64,000 nt of DNA from Natrinema salsiterrestre (GCF_029502005.1 NZ_JAMQOT010000012.1:1-64000), one strand, 5' to 3'; positions 16,693-27,254 are shown, counted from the first letter of the stretch. Numbers and translations: made by a program. Notes: generated from the letters alone by a model not told the origin.

Positions 16693-16751
16693 CCTCCGCA
16701 TCTGAGACTCTCGATACGTGTCTTTTTCGTGACTGACATCAAAAGAGAGAC

Positions 16752-17387
16752 ATGGCCGAACCACGGATTCTAATCCTCGGTGGACCAGGCGCAGGAAAGG
16801 GGACGCAGAGTAGAAAGGCTTCTGAGGAGTTTAATGTAAAGCATATCACTACCGGGGAGCTCCTTCGGGCAAATAAGGACAGGGATATTTCAGAATTTGA
16901 ATCAGAGTATGATGTCCCGCGCACATATATGGATCAAGGTGAGCTTGTTCCGGACGAGGTTGTCACTCTGCTCGTTAAAGAGGCTCTATCGCAAGTCAAT
17001 GGCTTTGTTCTGGATGGGTATCCCCGCAACGTAGAACAGGCTGAGGAACTCAATAATATGACCGACGTTGACGTTATTCTATATCTTGACGTAGACGAGG
17101 AGGAACTTGTTCAACGACTCACGGGTCGCCGTATAGACCCAAAAACAGGGGACACTTATCATATAAAATATAGTCCGCCTGAAGATCCTGAAGTTGAAAG
17201 ACGACTTGAGCAGCGGGATGACGATACCGAGGAGACAGTCCGTGAACGTCTACGTGTATTTCGTGAGACCACTGAACCAGTTATTGAATACTACGAAGAA
17301 CGAGGTCAACTGGAACGTGTCGACGGAAAACAGTCTCCTGATGAAGTCTGGGTTGACGTAAGGAAAGCGGTTGAAAACGCGCAATAG
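16752..17387 (+). CDS. adk: Adenylate kinase
   Basis: 211 residues. P-loop GGPGAGKGTQ (10-19), the AMP-binding stretch around ITTGELLRA, DGYPRN and the LID start GRRIDPKTGDTYHIKYSPPE are all present; the LID lacks zinc Cys. It interconverts ATP and AMP with two ADP. The coding sequence is markedly AT-richer than its neighbours (many AAT, ATA, TTT, GAA, AAA), suggesting origin from a lower-GC haloarchaeon. It is probably an accessory copy rather than the sole adk. Confidence 0.9.
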   Translation: MAEPRILILGGPGAGKGTQSRKASEEFNVKHITTGELLRANKDRDISEFESEYDVPRTYMDQGELVPDEVVTLLVKEALSQVNGFVLDGYPRNVEQAEELNNMTDVDVILYLDVDEEELVQRLTGRRIDPKTGDTYHIKYSPPEDPEVERRLEQRDDDTEETVRERLRVFRETTEPVIEYYEERGQLERVDGKQSPDEVWVDVRKAVENAQ

Positions 17388-17646
17388 GTCGCGAAAAAGT
17401 TGGGGTGAGCGTTACTATACCGGGCATCACCTAGCAGATCTGTACATTTTACACACTGGTACCCGGCGAGTCTGTAGTTGAGAGGGCACGATCTTGCTGA
17501 GGTGATCTCGACGATGTTCGATAAAAGCCGACCATCATACCGTACGAATTAGAACTTGGAACGGTTATTGGCCGAAGAACGATCCAGTAGGCAATTATGG
17601 GGGGCTCTTCGAACCGATGAAGAGCCTGTCAGCAGACGCTGGCCCG

Positions 17647-18747
17647 TCAAGAGAGCGGATCTCGTCCTTCATACTCACCGCTCTCACCATATTCCGGCCG
17701 CTGGAAACCACCCTCACGGTAGACATCGAACTCACCCCGCTCGATGTCGTCCCGGATGATGTCTGCGGTCGTTTCGTCGACGCTCACGAAGTGACACAGC
17801 GGATGCCCCGGGTACGCGACTGCGTTCTCGAGTACACCGACGACGAGGCCAGTTGACGGTGCACGAACGACTTCGACCTCATCTTTGAAGTGATCGGAGA
17901 TAGTGAACAGCTGCTCCCCGTCCTCGACGAGCGGCTGTGGGCCCCACTTCATATCGACGAGTCCGCCGGTGGCAGCACGAAGCCACGTCTTCTCACCGTC
18001 GCGTGCGACCACACGCGTCCACCCAGGCCAAGAGACCGGCCGGTCTGGCAGAACCTCGTGTTCAGCGAGGACACTCGCCACGCAGTGAAGGGCGCGTTCG
18101 AGATGCGTCGATTGGAACCGGTGGGCGCGCCCCATCTCCACAGTTACGGTCGGAACCCCCGTCTTCGATGCTGCCTTTCGGAGCGTCCCGTTTGAGCCTT
18201 CACCGTCGAGAATCACGCTCGTTCCGAATGCACGGGCGATGCGTTCGACGTCAGAGTCGCGCATATCTGCCCGAACGTGATACATCGTCGTCCTGTTGCG
18301 CGTCGAGGTGTGGAAATCCAGCCCTAGGTCGCACTTCGAGACGAATTCCTCGAAGATAGTATGGGCGAGACGTTTCGCCATCGTTCCCTGTGGATTCCCG
18401 GGGAACGACCGGTTGAGGTCCTCGTCATAGATCGGGATGTAGCGCTGTTGGGCCATGAATCCCGGGACGTTCAGTACGTGGAGGCAGACGAGTGCCCCGT
18501 GGATGTCCGGGGGACCGTAGGTTTCTGCGACCTCTTGGACGATCTTGATGCCGTTCAGTTCGTCGCCGTGCACGGCAGCACTGAGGAACATCGCCGGGCC
18601 ATCATTCTCTCCGTTGACGACCGTGACCGGAATGTCGATCGGGTCGCCGTGGAAACTTGTTCCCACCGAATAGCGGAACTGGCGCTTCTCTCCGGGTGAG
18701 ATGGTTCGGCCGCCGACCTCAATCGGTTGTGTCGCGGATCCAGTCAT
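17647..18747 (-). CDS. Succinylglutamate desuccinylase/aspartoacylase-type zinc hydrolase
   Basis: 366 residues. The zinc site is indicated by SAAVHGDELNGIKI (His and Glu) and a downstream LGLDFHTSTRNRTTMYHVRA (His); VTVEMGRAHRFQ follows. These fit the AstE/aspartoacylase branch of M14 metallopeptidases, which cleave acyl-amino acid bonds. The C-terminal third is a beta-rich domain. The start overlaps the previous gene in the operon by 4 nt; together with the ICMT-like and CopB genes it forms one transcript. The link to copper is not explained by known biology. Confidence 0.8.
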   Translation of the reverse strand: MTGSATQPIEVGGRTISPGEKRQFRYSVGTSFHGDPIDIPVTVVNGENDGPAMFLSAAVHGDELNGIKIVQEVAETYGPPDIHGALVCLHVLNVPGFMAQQRYIPIYDEDLNRSFPGNPQGTMAKRLAHTIFEEFVSKCDLGLDFHTSTRNRTTMYHVRADMRDSDVERIARAFGTSVILDGEGSNGTLRKAASKTGVPTVTVEMGRAHRFQSTHLERALHCVASVLAEHEVLPDRPVSWPGWTRVVARDGEKTWLRAATGGLVDMKWGPQPLVEDGEQLFTISDHFKDEVEVVRAPSTGLVVGVLENAVAYPGHPLCHFVSVDETTADIIRDDIERGEFDVYREGGFQRPEYGESGEYEGRDPLS

Positions 18748-19370
18748 TGAGAATCACTCTCGGACTGCTCTGAATGTGTCTGCGCTGCACGTCTACTGGG
18801 TTTACCAAGGAATCGTGGAACCGCCTCGCAGTATGACTCGTATTCGCCCCCGTACTGCTCGCGGAGCCACGGCTCTTCGGCGAGTGGTGCGAGCAGGAAC
18901 CACACGATTCCACCGATAGCGAGAATGACCGTTTGAATCGAACCTGCGAGGAGGCCTCCGCTGGCGAGCATGGTGATGAACCCCACGTACTGTGGATTGC
19001 GAGAGAAGCGATACGGTCCCTCAGTTTGAAGGTGGCCTTCGAGACCACTGCTCTCCCAGAATCCGAGTGTCCACATCGCCCAGATAGACAGCGCTGTGCC
19101 TGCTACGAAAACAAGCACACTGACGAGTTGCACCACCACCGGTGGTTCGTACCAGTGCCACCAGTCGAGGTATGCAATGCCGACCAGACCCACGACGTAT
19201 AGCGTCCAGGCTGTCCAGCTGACCCAGAACGTCCAGTTCCGCGTCCCGTGCGGCCAGAACCGGAATGTCGGACTGACGATGGTGGCAAGGAGGCCACCCA
19301 GTAGGAGTCCCCCGGATAGGAGACTGACGCTGAACAATGTCTGTGTCGCCTGGAGTGCCATAGGGATCAC
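18744..19370 (-). CDS. ICMT/PEMT-like membrane methyltransferase family protein
   Basis: 208 residues with about five hydrophobic helices. The C-terminal region has the isoprenylcysteine methyltransferase-like motifs [14 protein letters not shown] and [20 protein letters not shown]. These membrane proteins use S-adenosylmethionine to methylate lipid-linked or thiol substrates. It is the middle gene of CopB - this - M14 hydrolase, each overlapping the next by 4 nt. Another ICMT-like gene is at 32661. What it modifies in a copper operon is unclear. Confidence 0.75.
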   Translation of the reverse strand: MIPMALQATQTLFSVSLLSGGLLLGGLLATIVSPTFRFWPHGTRNWTFWVSWTAWTLYVVGLVGIAYLDWWHWYEPPVVVQLVSVLVFVAGTALSIWAMWTLGFWESSGLEGHLQTEGPYRFSRNPQYVGFITMLASGGLLAGSIQTVILAIGGIVWFLLAPLAEEPWLREQYGGEYESYCEAVPRFLGKPSRRAAQTHSEQSESDSQ

Positions 19371-21739
19371 GCACCAATGTCGGGCACGGAAATATCGGCG
19401 CTGCGGAGACGACGGGCGTTGATAGCGACGATGATTGTCGAGAGAGACATGAACACCGCGCCGATCGCCGGCGACAGCAGGATACCGATAGGCGCGAGGA
19501 CTCCGGCAGCGAGTGGGAGCGCGAAGACGTTGTAGCCGGTCGCCCAGACCAGATTCTCCTGCATCTTCCGGTAGCTCGCCTTCGAGAGCTTGATGAGACG
19601 GACGACATCCAGGGGATTGTTGTCGACGAGGATGATATCGCCCGACTCGATGGCGACGTCGGTCCCTGAACCGATGGCAATACCGACATCTGCTCGCGTG
19701 AGCGCCGGCGCGTCGTTGACGCCGTCGCCGACCATCGCGACCAGTTTCCCCTCGGACTGGAGCGCTTCGACTTTCGTGTCCTTTTCGTCGGGGAGTACCT
19801 CCGCGAAGTACTGGTCGATGCCGAGTTCCTCCGAGACAGCCCGTGCGACGTCCTCCGAGTCACCGGTCAGCATCGCCACCTCGATATCCATCGCGTGTAG
19901 CGCCTCGATGGCCTGCCGGCTTTCTTCCCGAATAACGTCCGCCAGCGCGAATGCTGCGACAACTTCGGATTCGTCGTGAACCAGGTAGATAACCGTCTCT
20001 GCGTTCGAGCCAGCTTCCTCCGCGAAGGCAGCGATTTCGTTGGACCGCTCGATACCGAATTTCTCAATCAGGTTCGGTCCACCGATATGAACCGTCTCGC
20101 CGTCCACAGTGGCTCTGACGCCGAGACCGCGGAAATTCTCAAAGTTCGAAACCTTCGCTCGCTGGATATCCCGTTCCTCGGCGGCGTCTCGGATGGCGCG
20201 AGCGATCATATGCTCGGAGTCACCCTCGACACCAGCGGCGACTTCGAATGCTCGCTCTTCAGTCCAGTCGCCTGCCGTCTCAACACCGACGACGCCCTGT
20301 TCGCCCTTCGTGAGGGTCCCGGTCTTGTCAAACATCACCGTGTCCAGATTTCGAGATTCCTCCATGGCGATGCGGTCGCGGATGAGCATCCCGTTTTGGG
20401 CAGCCGTGGAAGTGTTGATCGCGACCACGAGCGGGACGGCAAGTCCAAGTGCGTGGGGACACGCGATGACCAGGACCGTCACGACGCGCTCGAGGACGGT
20501 GATGTTGTACCCGACCGCGACGACCCACGCGACGGCAGTAATCGCCGCGACGCCGAGTGCAATATAGAACAGCCAGCCAGCTGCCTTGTCGGCGAGCAAC
20601 TGGGTTCGAGATTTGGACTGCTGGGCCTCGTCGACCAGTCGCATGATGCCCGCCAGCGTCGTCTCGTCGCCGGTCTTCGTGATTTTGACGCGGAGACTCC
20701 CGTCCTGGTTGACCGTCCCGGCGACCACCTCTGATCCGGGCTCCTTCCCAACTGGTCTGGATTCGCCGGTAATCATCGACTCGTCAACGGACGACTCGCC
20801 CTCGACGACTTCGCCGTCGGCAGGCACGCTCGCGCCCGGGCGAACGAGCACGACGTCGTCCTCGCCGAGTTCGGAGACGGGCACTTCCTCGGTATCTCCA
20901 CTCTCGGTGATACGCTCGGCGGTATCGGGCATGAGCTTCGCGAGTTCGTCCAGCGCCCCCGAGGCCGCCCGGACCGACCGCATCTCCACCCAGTGGCCCA
21001 GCAGCATGATGTCGATCAGCGTGACGAGTTCCCAGAAAAACGGTGTCGTCCCTTCGAGAAACAGACTCGCGATCGAGTAGACGAACGCCACCGATATCGC
21101 CAGCGAGATGAGCATCATCATCCCCGGCTCGCGGTTTTTCAGTTCCGTCCGGGCCATCGAGAGGAAGGGCACGCCACCGTACGCGAAGATCACGACCGCA
21201 AGTACCGGCGTTATCCACGTACTCCCGGGGAACGTAGGGGCCGTATAGCCGAAGACGTCCTGAATGAATTCGCTGAAGACGATGACCGGAATCGAGAGGA
21301 CGAGCGACACCCAGAACCGCCGCCGAAACATCGCCTCGTGGCCCGAGTGATCCGTGTGATCGCTGTGATCCCCGTTTCCACCCCCGTGTCCCTTCTCGTG
21401 GGCGTTACCACCATGGTCGTGCTCGTCGTGTACGTGCTCTGCTTCTGTAGAGTGAGCGTGCTCGGCCGCAGCGTGGCGGTGCGGGTGTTCGGCTTCGTGG
21501 TCGTTATGTGCGTGTTCGTCCGTGGATTCGGACTCCGTGGTGGCGTCTGCCGCAGTGTGAGTGTCGTCCTTCGGGAGTTTGGACTCCGGCTCGGATGACG
21601 CGTGGGCTGATGCTCGTGGTTCCGACTCTGCTTTCAATCGGCAAATTCGACAACAGTAGACGGGTCCTTCGGATTGATGCGAGGGGTGCCCCTCTTTAGA
21701 GGGATTTTCGGATGTCTCGTGGTCTGGATTGTTGCTCAT
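19367..21739 (-). CDS. copB: CopB-type heavy-metal P-type ATPase with a His-rich N-terminus
   Basis: 790 residues. The first about 135 residues are extremely His/Asp/Glu-rich ([20 protein letters not shown]), after a CCRIC cluster. The core has eight helices, a CPHALGL ion-translocation motif (CPH is typical of CopB-like exporters), the phosphorylation loop DKTGTLTKG, a TGES actuator and [10 protein letters not shown]. It uses ATP to move copper or a related ion across the membrane. It heads an operon with the ICMT-like and M14 genes, and lies downstream of the divergent HMA/Lrp locus. Confidence 0.9.
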   Translation of the reverse strand: MSNNPDHETSENPSKEGHPSHQSEGPVYCCRICRLKAESEPRASAHASSEPESKLPKDDTHTAADATTESESTDEHAHNDHEAEHPHRHAAAEHAHSTEAEHVHDEHDHGGNAHEKGHGGGNGDHSDHTDHSGHEAMFRRRFWVSLVLSIPVIVFSEFIQDVFGYTAPTFPGSTWITPVLAVVIFAYGGVPFLSMARTELKNREPGMMMLISLAISVAFVYSIASLFLEGTTPFFWELVTLIDIMLLGHWVEMRSVRAASGALDELAKLMPDTAERITESGDTEEVPVSELGEDDVVLVRPGASVPADGEVVEGESSVDESMITGESRPVGKEPGSEVVAGTVNQDGSLRVKITKTGDETTLAGIMRLVDEAQQSKSRTQLLADKAAGWLFYIALGVAAITAVAWVVAVGYNITVLERVVTVLVIACPHALGLAVPLVVAINTSTAAQNGMLIRDRIAMEESRNLDTVMFDKTGTLTKGEQGVVGVETAGDWTEERAFEVAAGVEGDSEHMIARAIRDAAEERDIQRAKVSNFENFRGLGVRATVDGETVHIGGPNLIEKFGIERSNEIAAFAEEAGSNAETVIYLVHDESEVVAAFALADVIREESRQAIEALHAMDIEVAMLTGDSEDVARAVSEELGIDQYFAEVLPDEKDTKVEALQSEGKLVAMVGDGVNDAPALTRADVGIAIGSGTDVAIESGDIILVDNNPLDVVRLIKLSKASYRKMQENLVWATGYNVFALPLAAGVLAPIGILLSPAIGAVFMSLSTIIVAINARRLRSADISVPDIGA

Positions 21740-21862
21740 GGCGTGGGTATTGGTGCCGTCCCTTATTATGCTGTCCAGACCCTGATACGGCGCGGTACCG
21801 TCAAGAGGGCCGGTGTCGAACGAGAACGGCGGGGCACTTGTGGACGTGCGTTCCGGCGGTTC

Positions 21863-22060
21863 TCAGGCGTGGGCGGTGTATCCAGCGTCCTCGACGGCTT
21901 GAACGAGTGACGTGACGTCAGCATCGCCATCGACGCTCGCCTGTTTGGCCTCGCGATCGGCAGTCGCGTCGGTCACGCCGCTCACTTCTCGAAGCGCGTC
22001 TTCGACTGTCTGTTCACAGTGACCGCAGGTCATTCCTTCGACAGTGATGGTCTGCGTCAT
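21863..22060 (-). CDS. copZ: CopZ-like heavy-metal-associated chaperone
   Basis: 65 residues from the ATG at 22060; a codon at 22072 would add MYQC. It is a single HMA fold with the Cu(I) site GMTCGHC at residues 9-15 and a typical C-terminal VQAVEDAGYTA. It carries Cu(I) in the cytoplasm to the ATPases. The gene is 123 nt upstream of copB on the same strand and divergent from the Lrp-TRASH gene. Confidence 0.9.
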   Translation of the reverse strand: MTQTITVEGMTCGHCEQTVEDALREVSGVTDATADREAKQASVDGDADVTSLVQAVEDAGYTAHA

Positions 22061-22100
22061 ACACTGGTACATACGGGAGGGGAATCTTTGTCAGTTTCTG

Positions 22101-22127
22101 CTTCGAATCCAAAGTCTATCTTGGAAG
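22101..22127. promoter_or_regulatory. Metal-locus motif GAWTCYAAAKTCT in the copZ / Lrp divergent region
   Basis: The sequence CGAATCCAAAGTCTATCTTG (22104-22123) contains GAATCCAAAGTCT. The same 13-nt pattern is found upstream of copA (22861) and of the YHS permease (31037). It lies between the divergent copZ and Lrp-TRASH genes, about 66 nt before the Lrp start. It could be a regulator site or a promoter element; not tested. Confidence 0.4.
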
Positions 22128-22192
22128 TGGGATGGCATTCAAATCTTGGCGCTGGGAAACAATATTGTGGTTCGGGGGTTCAATGGGGAGAT

Positions 22193-22783
22193 ATGCGTGA
22201 TTTAGACGAGACAGACATGGAGATCCTCTCGCTACTAGCAGAGGACGCGCGACGCCCGTTCAGCAGCATCGGTGAGGAGGTGGATCTCTCGGGGCCAGCC
22301 GTATCAGACCGCGTGAAACGGTTAGAGGAGGCCGACATCATCAACGGCTTCACCGTCGACGTGAATCGCGCACAACTGCGAGCTGGCGTTCCGGTGTTCG
22401 TCCAGCTCGAAAACGATACCGCTGCCATCGAGTCACTTCGAAGCCGGCTCCACGACGCGGATGGTATCGAACACCTCTTCGTCACTGCCGAGGGGAAAAT
22501 ATGGTTCTACGGTCGTGCGGAAGGACAGAACGTTCGCCGGTGGGTCGAGGGTCTCCTCGAAGACGCGCCATCAACGGAGTACTCGGTGACGCTCGTCGAC
22601 GACCTCGAATGGACACCCTCACTCGACCGCACCGAGTTCGCAATCACGTGCGCCGAGTGTGGAAATACGGTCGATAGCGAGGGCGAATCCGCTCGAATCG
22701 ACGGAGACATCTATCACTTCTGTTGTCCGTCGTGCCGTGGCCGCTTCGAAGACCAGTATCAACGTCTCGAAGACGGAGTCTAG
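22193..22783 (+). CDS. Lrp/AsnC-type regulator with a C-terminal TRASH metal-binding domain
   Basis: 196 residues. The Lrp HTH is DETDMEILSLLAEDARRPFS and onward (VDLSGPAVSDRVKRLEEADI). The RAM-like effector domain spans about 65-145. The TRASH motif is ITCAECGNTVDS and YHFCCPSCRGRFED, with a four-Cys set. Haloarchaeal proteins of this architecture are known copper-responsive regulators. It is divergent from copZ, and copA lies 160 nt downstream, so it probably controls both. Confidence 0.9.
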   Translation: MRDLDETDMEILSLLAEDARRPFSSIGEEVDLSGPAVSDRVKRLEEADIINGFTVDVNRAQLRAGVPVFVQLENDTAAIESLRSRLHDADGIEHLFVTAEGKIWFYGRAEGQNVRRWVEGLLEDAPSTEYSVTLVDDLEWTPSLDRTEFAITCAECGNTVDSEGESARIDGDIYHFCCPSCRGRFEDQYQRLEDGV

Positions 22784-22855
22784 TTGTAGCCGCGATTTCC
22801 GCTCCAGATCGGCGGAGTCGATATTGGCATCCTTCGGTAGTGGAACGGAACTAGG

Positions 22856-22880
22856 CCTTTGAATCTAAATTCTATACTGG
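22856..22880. promoter_or_regulatory. Metal-locus motif upstream of copA
   Basis: CCTTTGAATCTAAATTCTAT (22856-22875) holds GAATCTAAATTCT, whose GAAT/ATTC halves are inverted repeats around CTAA. It lies about 70 nt before the copA start and matches the motif at 22101 and 31031. Whether it binds the Lrp-TRASH protein or is part of the promoter is not known. Confidence 0.45.
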
Positions 22881-22943
22881 TCTAAAGCACTGGTCTCGAA
22901 ACAGTAACTGCACTAAGGAAGGACTACGTAGTATAGGACAAGA

Positions 22944-25550
22944 ATGGGAACGCGAACTGCACATCTCGACATCACAGGGATGACCTGTGCTAACTGTTCG
23001 GCGACAGTTGGCGACGCGCTAGGGTCCCTCGACGGCGTCGTTGAGGCGAACGCGAACTTCGCCACGGATGAAGGCTCCGTCGAGTACGATCCTGACGAGG
23101 TATCGCTCGAAGAGATATACGAGGCGATCGAAGATGCCGGGTATGGTGCGGTGTCTGACACAGTGACCATCGGCATCTCCGATATGACCTGTGCCAACTG
23201 TGTACAGACCAATGAGACTGCCCTAGAGAACACACCCGGTGTCATCGCGGCCGAGGCGAACTTCGCCACCGACGAAGCCCAGGTCCGGTACAACCCCGCG
23301 GACACGTCGCTGGATGCACTCTACGATGCCATCGAGAGCGCGGGCTACTCGCCCGTCCGAGAGGACGGCGACGACAGCGACTCTGGCGAGGACGCGCGCG
23401 ACGCCGCGCGACAGGCTGAAATCCGTAAGCAGCTTCGACTGACCCTGTTTGGTGCGGTGCTGTCGGCACCTCTCCTCTTTTTCCTCGCCGAGAAGTTCCT
23501 CCTCGGCGGTGGCGTCCTCCCGGAGACCATTCTCGGAATCGAGTTCGGCTGGGCAGAGTTCCTGCTGGCGACGCCCGTCCAGCTGGTGCTCGGTTGGCCG
23601 TTCTACAAGAACTCGTACAATGCGCTGGTGAACAACAAGCGCGCCAACATGGACGTCCTGATCGCGCTGGGCTCGACCACTGCGTACGTCTACTCTGTCG
23701 CAGTCCTCTCAGGGCTCATCGCGGGCGGCCTGTACTTCGACACCGCCGCGCTCATCCTCGTGTTCATCACCCTCGGGAACTACCTTGAAGCCCGCTCGAA
23801 GGGCCAAGCCGGCGAGGCGCTCCGCAAGCTGCTGGAGATGGAGGCCGAGACCGCCACCGTCGTCGATGAGGCCGGCAACGAGGAGGAGATCCCACTTGAG
23901 GACGTCGAGGTCGGCGATCGGATGAAGGTTCGGCCTGGCGAGCAGATCCCGACCGACGGGGTCGTCGTCGATGGCCAGTCAGCGGTCGACGAGTCGATGG
24001 TCACCGGCGAGTCTGTCCCCGTCGAGAAGAGCGAGGGTGACGAGGTCGTCGGCTCGACTATCAACGAGAACGGCGTGCTCGTCGTGGAGGCGACGAAGGT
24101 CGGGAAGGACACGGCGCTTCAGCAGATCGTTCAGACGGTCAAGGACGCCCAGTCGCGCCAGCCCGACATCCAGAACCTCGCCGACCGCATCTCGGCGTAT
24201 TTCGTGCCGGCAGTCATCGCCAACGCCGTTCTCTGGGGTGTCGTCTGGTACCTGTTCCCCGGAGCGCTCGCGAGCTTCGTCGAGTGGCTCCCGCTGTGGG
24301 GTGCCGTGGCAGGTGGACCTGCAATCGCTGGAGGGACCGTCACCGTCTTCGAGTTCTCGATCATCGTGTTCGCGTCGGCCGTACTGATCGCCTGTCCCTG
24401 TGCGCTGGGCCTTGCGACGCCTGCCGCGACGATGGTCGGGACGACTATCGGTGCACAGAACGGCGTCCTGTTCAAGGGCGGTGACATCCTCGAACGCGCG
24501 AAGGACGTCGACACGGTCGTCTTCGACAAGACAGGGACGTTGACGAAAGGCGAAATGGAGCTCACCGACATCGTCGTGTTCGACGGTGACGGACAGCCTC
24601 TCACGGATGGCGGCGATACTGCTGCAGATGGTGGCCAACTGACCGCTCGTGACCGTCTCGGTGAGGAAGATGTCCTTCGGCTCGCGGCCACGGCCGAACA
24701 TGCGAGCGAACACCCGCTCGCCCGTGCCATTGTCGACGGCGCCGAAGAGCGGGGGATCGACGTGAGCGACCCGGACCACTTCGAGAACGTCCCCGGCCAC
24801 GGCATCAGAGCGACTGTCGGCAACAGTGAGGTCCTGGTCGGGAATCGGAAGCTCCTCCGTGACAACGGGATCGACCCCTCGCCCGCGCAGGACACGATGG
24901 AGCGCCTCGAGAACGAGGGGAAGACGGCAATGCTCGTCGCCTACGAGGGCGAACTCGTGGGTGTGGTCGCCGATGCCGACACAATCAAAGAGAGCGCGAA
25001 GGACGCTATAAGTCAGCTCCAAGAACGTGGTGTCGACGTGATGATGATCACCGGCGACAACGAGCGGACCGCCCGCGCGGTCGCCGAGCAGGTCGGCATC
25101 GCTCCCGAGAACGTCCGCGCGGGGGTTCTCCCCGAGGACAAATCCGATGCCGTCGAGAGCATTCAGGACGAAGGCCGGAAGGCGATGATGGTGGGCGACG
25201 GCGTCAACGATGCGCCCGCCCTCGCCGTCGCGTACGTGGGGACCGCCATCGGCTCGGGGACGGACGTGGCCATTGAGGCGGCGGACGTGACGCTGATGCG
25301 CGACGACCCCCTCGACGTCGTGAAGGCCATCCGCATCTCGGACGCGACGCTCGCGAAGATCAAGCAGAACCTCGTCTGGGCGCTCGGGTACAACACCGCG
25401 ATGATCCCGCTGGCGTCGCTGGGCCTACTCCAACCGGTGCTCGCTGCCGGTGCGATGGCGTTCTCCAGCGTGTCGGTGCTGTCGAACAGCCTGCTGTTCC
25501 GACGGTACACCCCCGATCACGACTACAAACTGCTCGGGAAGCTGCGCTGA
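22944..25550 (+). CDS. copA: CopA-type Cu(I)-exporting P-type ATPase
   Basis: 868 residues. Two N-terminal HMA domains with MTCANC at 13-18 and 81-86 precede eight helices, the [11 protein letters not shown] translocation site, [18 protein letters not shown] and [10 protein letters not shown]. It exports Cu(I) from the cytoplasm using ATP. A short insert ([19 protein letters not shown]) sits in the nucleotide-binding region. The next gene begins 20 nt downstream and starts a five-gene run on the same strand, so copA may head a larger operon. Regulation is likely by the Lrp-TRASH protein just upstream. Confidence 0.95.
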   Translation: MGTRTAHLDITGMTCANCSATVGDALGSLDGVVEANANFATDEGSVEYDPDEVSLEEIYEAIEDAGYGAVSDTVTIGISDMTCANCVQTNETALENTPGVIAAEANFATDEAQVRYNPADTSLDALYDAIESAGYSPVREDGDDSDSGEDARDAARQAEIRKQLRLTLFGAVLSAPLLFFLAEKFLLGGGVLPETILGIEFGWAEFLLATPVQLVLGWPFYKNSYNALVNNKRANMDVLIALGSTTAYVYSVAVLSGLIAGGLYFDTAALILVFITLGNYLEARSKGQAGEALRKLLEMEAETATVVDEAGNEEEIPLEDVEVGDRMKVRPGEQIPTDGVVVDGQSAVDESMVTGESVPVEKSEGDEVVGSTINENGVLVVEATKVGKDTALQQIVQTVKDAQSRQPDIQNLADRISAYFVPAVIANAVLWGVVWYLFPGALASFVEWLPLWGAVAGGPAIAGGTVTVFEFSIIVFASAVLIACPCALGLATPAATMVGTTIGAQNGVLFKGGDILERAKDVDTVVFDKTGTLTKGEMELTDIVVFDGDGQPLTDGGDTAADGGQLTARDRLGEEDVLRLAATAEHASEHPLARAIVDGAEERGIDVSDPDHFENVPGHGIRATVGNSEVLVGNRKLLRDNGIDPSPAQDTMERLENEGKTAMLVAYEGELVGVVADADTIKESAKDAISQLQERGVDVMMITGDNERTARAVAEQVGIAPENVRAGVLPEDKSDAVESIQDEGRKAMMVGDGVNDAPALAVAYVGTAIGSGTDVAIEAADVTLMRDDPLDVVKAIRISDATLAKIKQNLVWALGYNTAMIPLASLGLLQPVLAAGAMAFSSVSVLSNSLLFRRYTPDHDYKLLGKLR

Positions 25551-25570
25551 ATACCAAAGCCACTTGATCC

Positions 25571-25795
25571 ATGTCCTCTATTTCCCGCCGCAAGGTGCAC
25601 GCGTACCTCGTCGAGACGGCCGATACTGAGCCCACGTACCTTCGGGCTCGGGATATCGCTAGCGACCTCGACGGATCGCCGAAAGCCGTCGCACAGTATC
25701 TGAGCCAGCTCCAGGACGACCTCACCGACGTGTCGCTCGAACAGTGGGGACGCTCGAAGAGCACGACGTGGCGACTGGAGGTGAGCGAGTCGTGA
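25571..25795 (+). CDS. Small HTH-like protein (DUF7123-type)
   Basis: 74 residues with a predicted winged helix (YLRARDIASDLDGSPKAVAQ, then YLSQLQDDLTDVSLEQWGRS). Its stop overlaps the GTG of the DUF63 gene by 4 nt and it follows copA by 20 nt. Such small proteins are thought to bind DNA, but the target is unknown. Being inside the copA-led run, it may be a local regulator. Confidence 0.7.
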   Translation: MSSISRRKVHAYLVETADTEPTYLRARDIASDLDGSPKAVAQYLSQLQDDLTDVSLEQWGRSKSTTWRLEVSES

Positions 25796-26793
25796 GCACC
25801 GTCACTCGCCGCGTCGAATCCGCCCTCCCCGCCACTGGAACTCGGGAGTGGTGGGTCCTGTATCTGCTCGCCCCGGTCGTCCTCGTCGGTGCAGCACTCC
25901 TCGCATTCCCGACGCTCGTCTACGACCGATTCGTCTGGCAGTATCTCTGGGGCCCGGTCGTCGCTGACGCTGCCGGCCAGCCAGTCACGCACGAGGGAAT
26001 ACGGGCCGTCCGCGGATACAACGCCGTGAACACGGTGACGTACCTCGCGGCCGTCGTGTACAGTCTCCCCGGGCTCCGAGCGTATCTCGACTCCCTCAAT
26101 GTCACGTACGACGCTCGACTCGCGTACGGGTTCGCGCCAATCATCGTTGCTGGCGGAGCGATGCGCGCCCTCGAGGATATCGGCCTGCTCGGTGACTACG
26201 CCGTGCTGTTCATCACGCCGTCGATCTACTTCGTCGTCACCGCCGTCACCGTCCTCTCACTCGGCGTCGGCGCACTCGCGCGTAACCGGAATATCGGGTC
26301 CATCCCGTCGATAGTCGGTCTCGTTGGAACGGTCTGGGCGATCGGTGCCGTCGGGTGGGCGCTCTGGCACGGGCTCTCGACGTCGGCTCCACTCCGCGTG
26401 TGGGTGCCGGTCGCGACGACGGGGATCGCCCTCGGTGTGACCGCGCTCTACTACTGGGGAGCGAGTCTCGTCGATGTCGCACACCTTCGACACCCGTTGT
26501 TCCTGCTGGCCGTCTTCGGCCAGATGTGGGATGCGGCGCAGAATCTCATCGGCGTCACGTTCCTCGGCTATTCACCCAAGCTGGTCGTGACGAATCTCGT
26601 GTACCAGGCGACCGGCTTCTCGGGGTCGACGTTCGTCCTCAAACTCCTCGTGACCGGCGGTATCGTGTGGTACCTCGCGGACGCGAAAGACGAAATGAAC
26701 CACACCTGGTGGTGGCTCATGACGTTCTTCATCGGAGCGATTGGGCTCCCGATGGGCGTCCGTGGATCGCTTCGGATGATGCTCGGAGTCTGA
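25792..26793 (+). CDS. DUF63-family integral membrane protein
   Basis: 333 residues from the GTG at 25792, in the GTGA overlap with the previous gene. About eight hydrophobic helices and the stretches APVVLVGAALLAFPTLVYDR and MRALEDIGLLGDYAVLFITP match the archaeal DUF63 family. No function is established. It is co-transcribed with copA and the small genes around it, giving a possible role in copper or envelope handling, which is inference. Confidence 0.8.
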   Translation: MSTVTRRVESALPATGTREWWVLYLLAPVVLVGAALLAFPTLVYDRFVWQYLWGPVVADAAGQPVTHEGIRAVRGYNAVNTVTYLAAVVYSLPGLRAYLDSLNVTYDARLAYGFAPIIVAGGAMRALEDIGLLGDYAVLFITPSIYFVVTAVTVLSLGVGALARNRNIGSIPSIVGLVGTVWAIGAVGWALWHGLSTSAPLRVWVPVATTGIALGVTALYYWGASLVDVAHLRHPLFLLAVFGQMWDAAQNLIGVTFLGYSPKLVVTNLVYQATGFSGSTFVLKLLVTGGIVWYLADAKDEMNHTWWWLMTFFIGAIGLPMGVRGSLRMMLGV

Positions 26794-26795
26794 CA

Positions 26796-27254
26796 ATGGA
26801 GACGATGAACACAAACGGTACGACACGACAGTACGGCGCGGCAATCGCACTCGTCTCGGGAGTCTACTCGCTGCTCTCCGCGACAGGTGGCACCGGGATG
26901 ATGGGCTCGAACAGCGGGCTCCTCATGGCGCTCCTCGGCGTCGTCGTGGTCGTCCACGGCGTCGTTCTGCTGACGCCCTATGCGGATCGGCTCGGGAACG
27001 CGAGTGGTCCCCTGATGATCGGCTACTCGCTCGTGATGTTGCTCAACCAGGCGCTGGTCGGCGTCACCGGGAGTGTGAACTGGGGAATGGGTAGCGGGAT
27101 GGGGTCCGGTATGAACGGCGGGATGAGCGGCGGCATGGGGTCGTCGATGACTGCCGGGATGGGCTGGGACCTCGGAATGGTCGCGCTCGCAGTCCTGATG
27201 TTGATCAGCGGCGTGATTATGACGAACCGACGAAACGACAGCACAGGGATGTAA
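26796..27254 (+). CDS. Four-helix membrane protein with a strict Met-x-x-x repeat
   Basis: 152 residues. Hydrophobic helices are at about 13-30, 40-60, 68-90 and 125-142. Between the last two is a Gly/Met-rich loop in which Met lies at residues 98, 102, 106, 110, 114, 118 and 122, exactly every fourth residue, with Gly or Ser between. Met-rich motifs of this type bind Cu(I) in several copper-handling proteins, so an extracytoplasmic copper site is plausible. It begins 2 nt after the DUF63 gene and 13 nt before DUF1405. Family unknown. Confidence 0.75.
   Translation: METMNTNGTTRQYGAAIALVSGVYSLLSATGGTGMMGSNSGLLMALLGVVVVVHGVVLLTPYADRLGNASGPLMIGYSLVMLLNQALVGVTGSVNWGMGSGMGSGMNGGMSGGMGSSMTAGMGWDLGMVALAVLMLISGVIMTNRRNDSTGM

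Noticed and set aside
23979-25022. Long minus-strand frame opposite copA
   Set aside because: Shadow of the copA reading frame; no motif and no start context.
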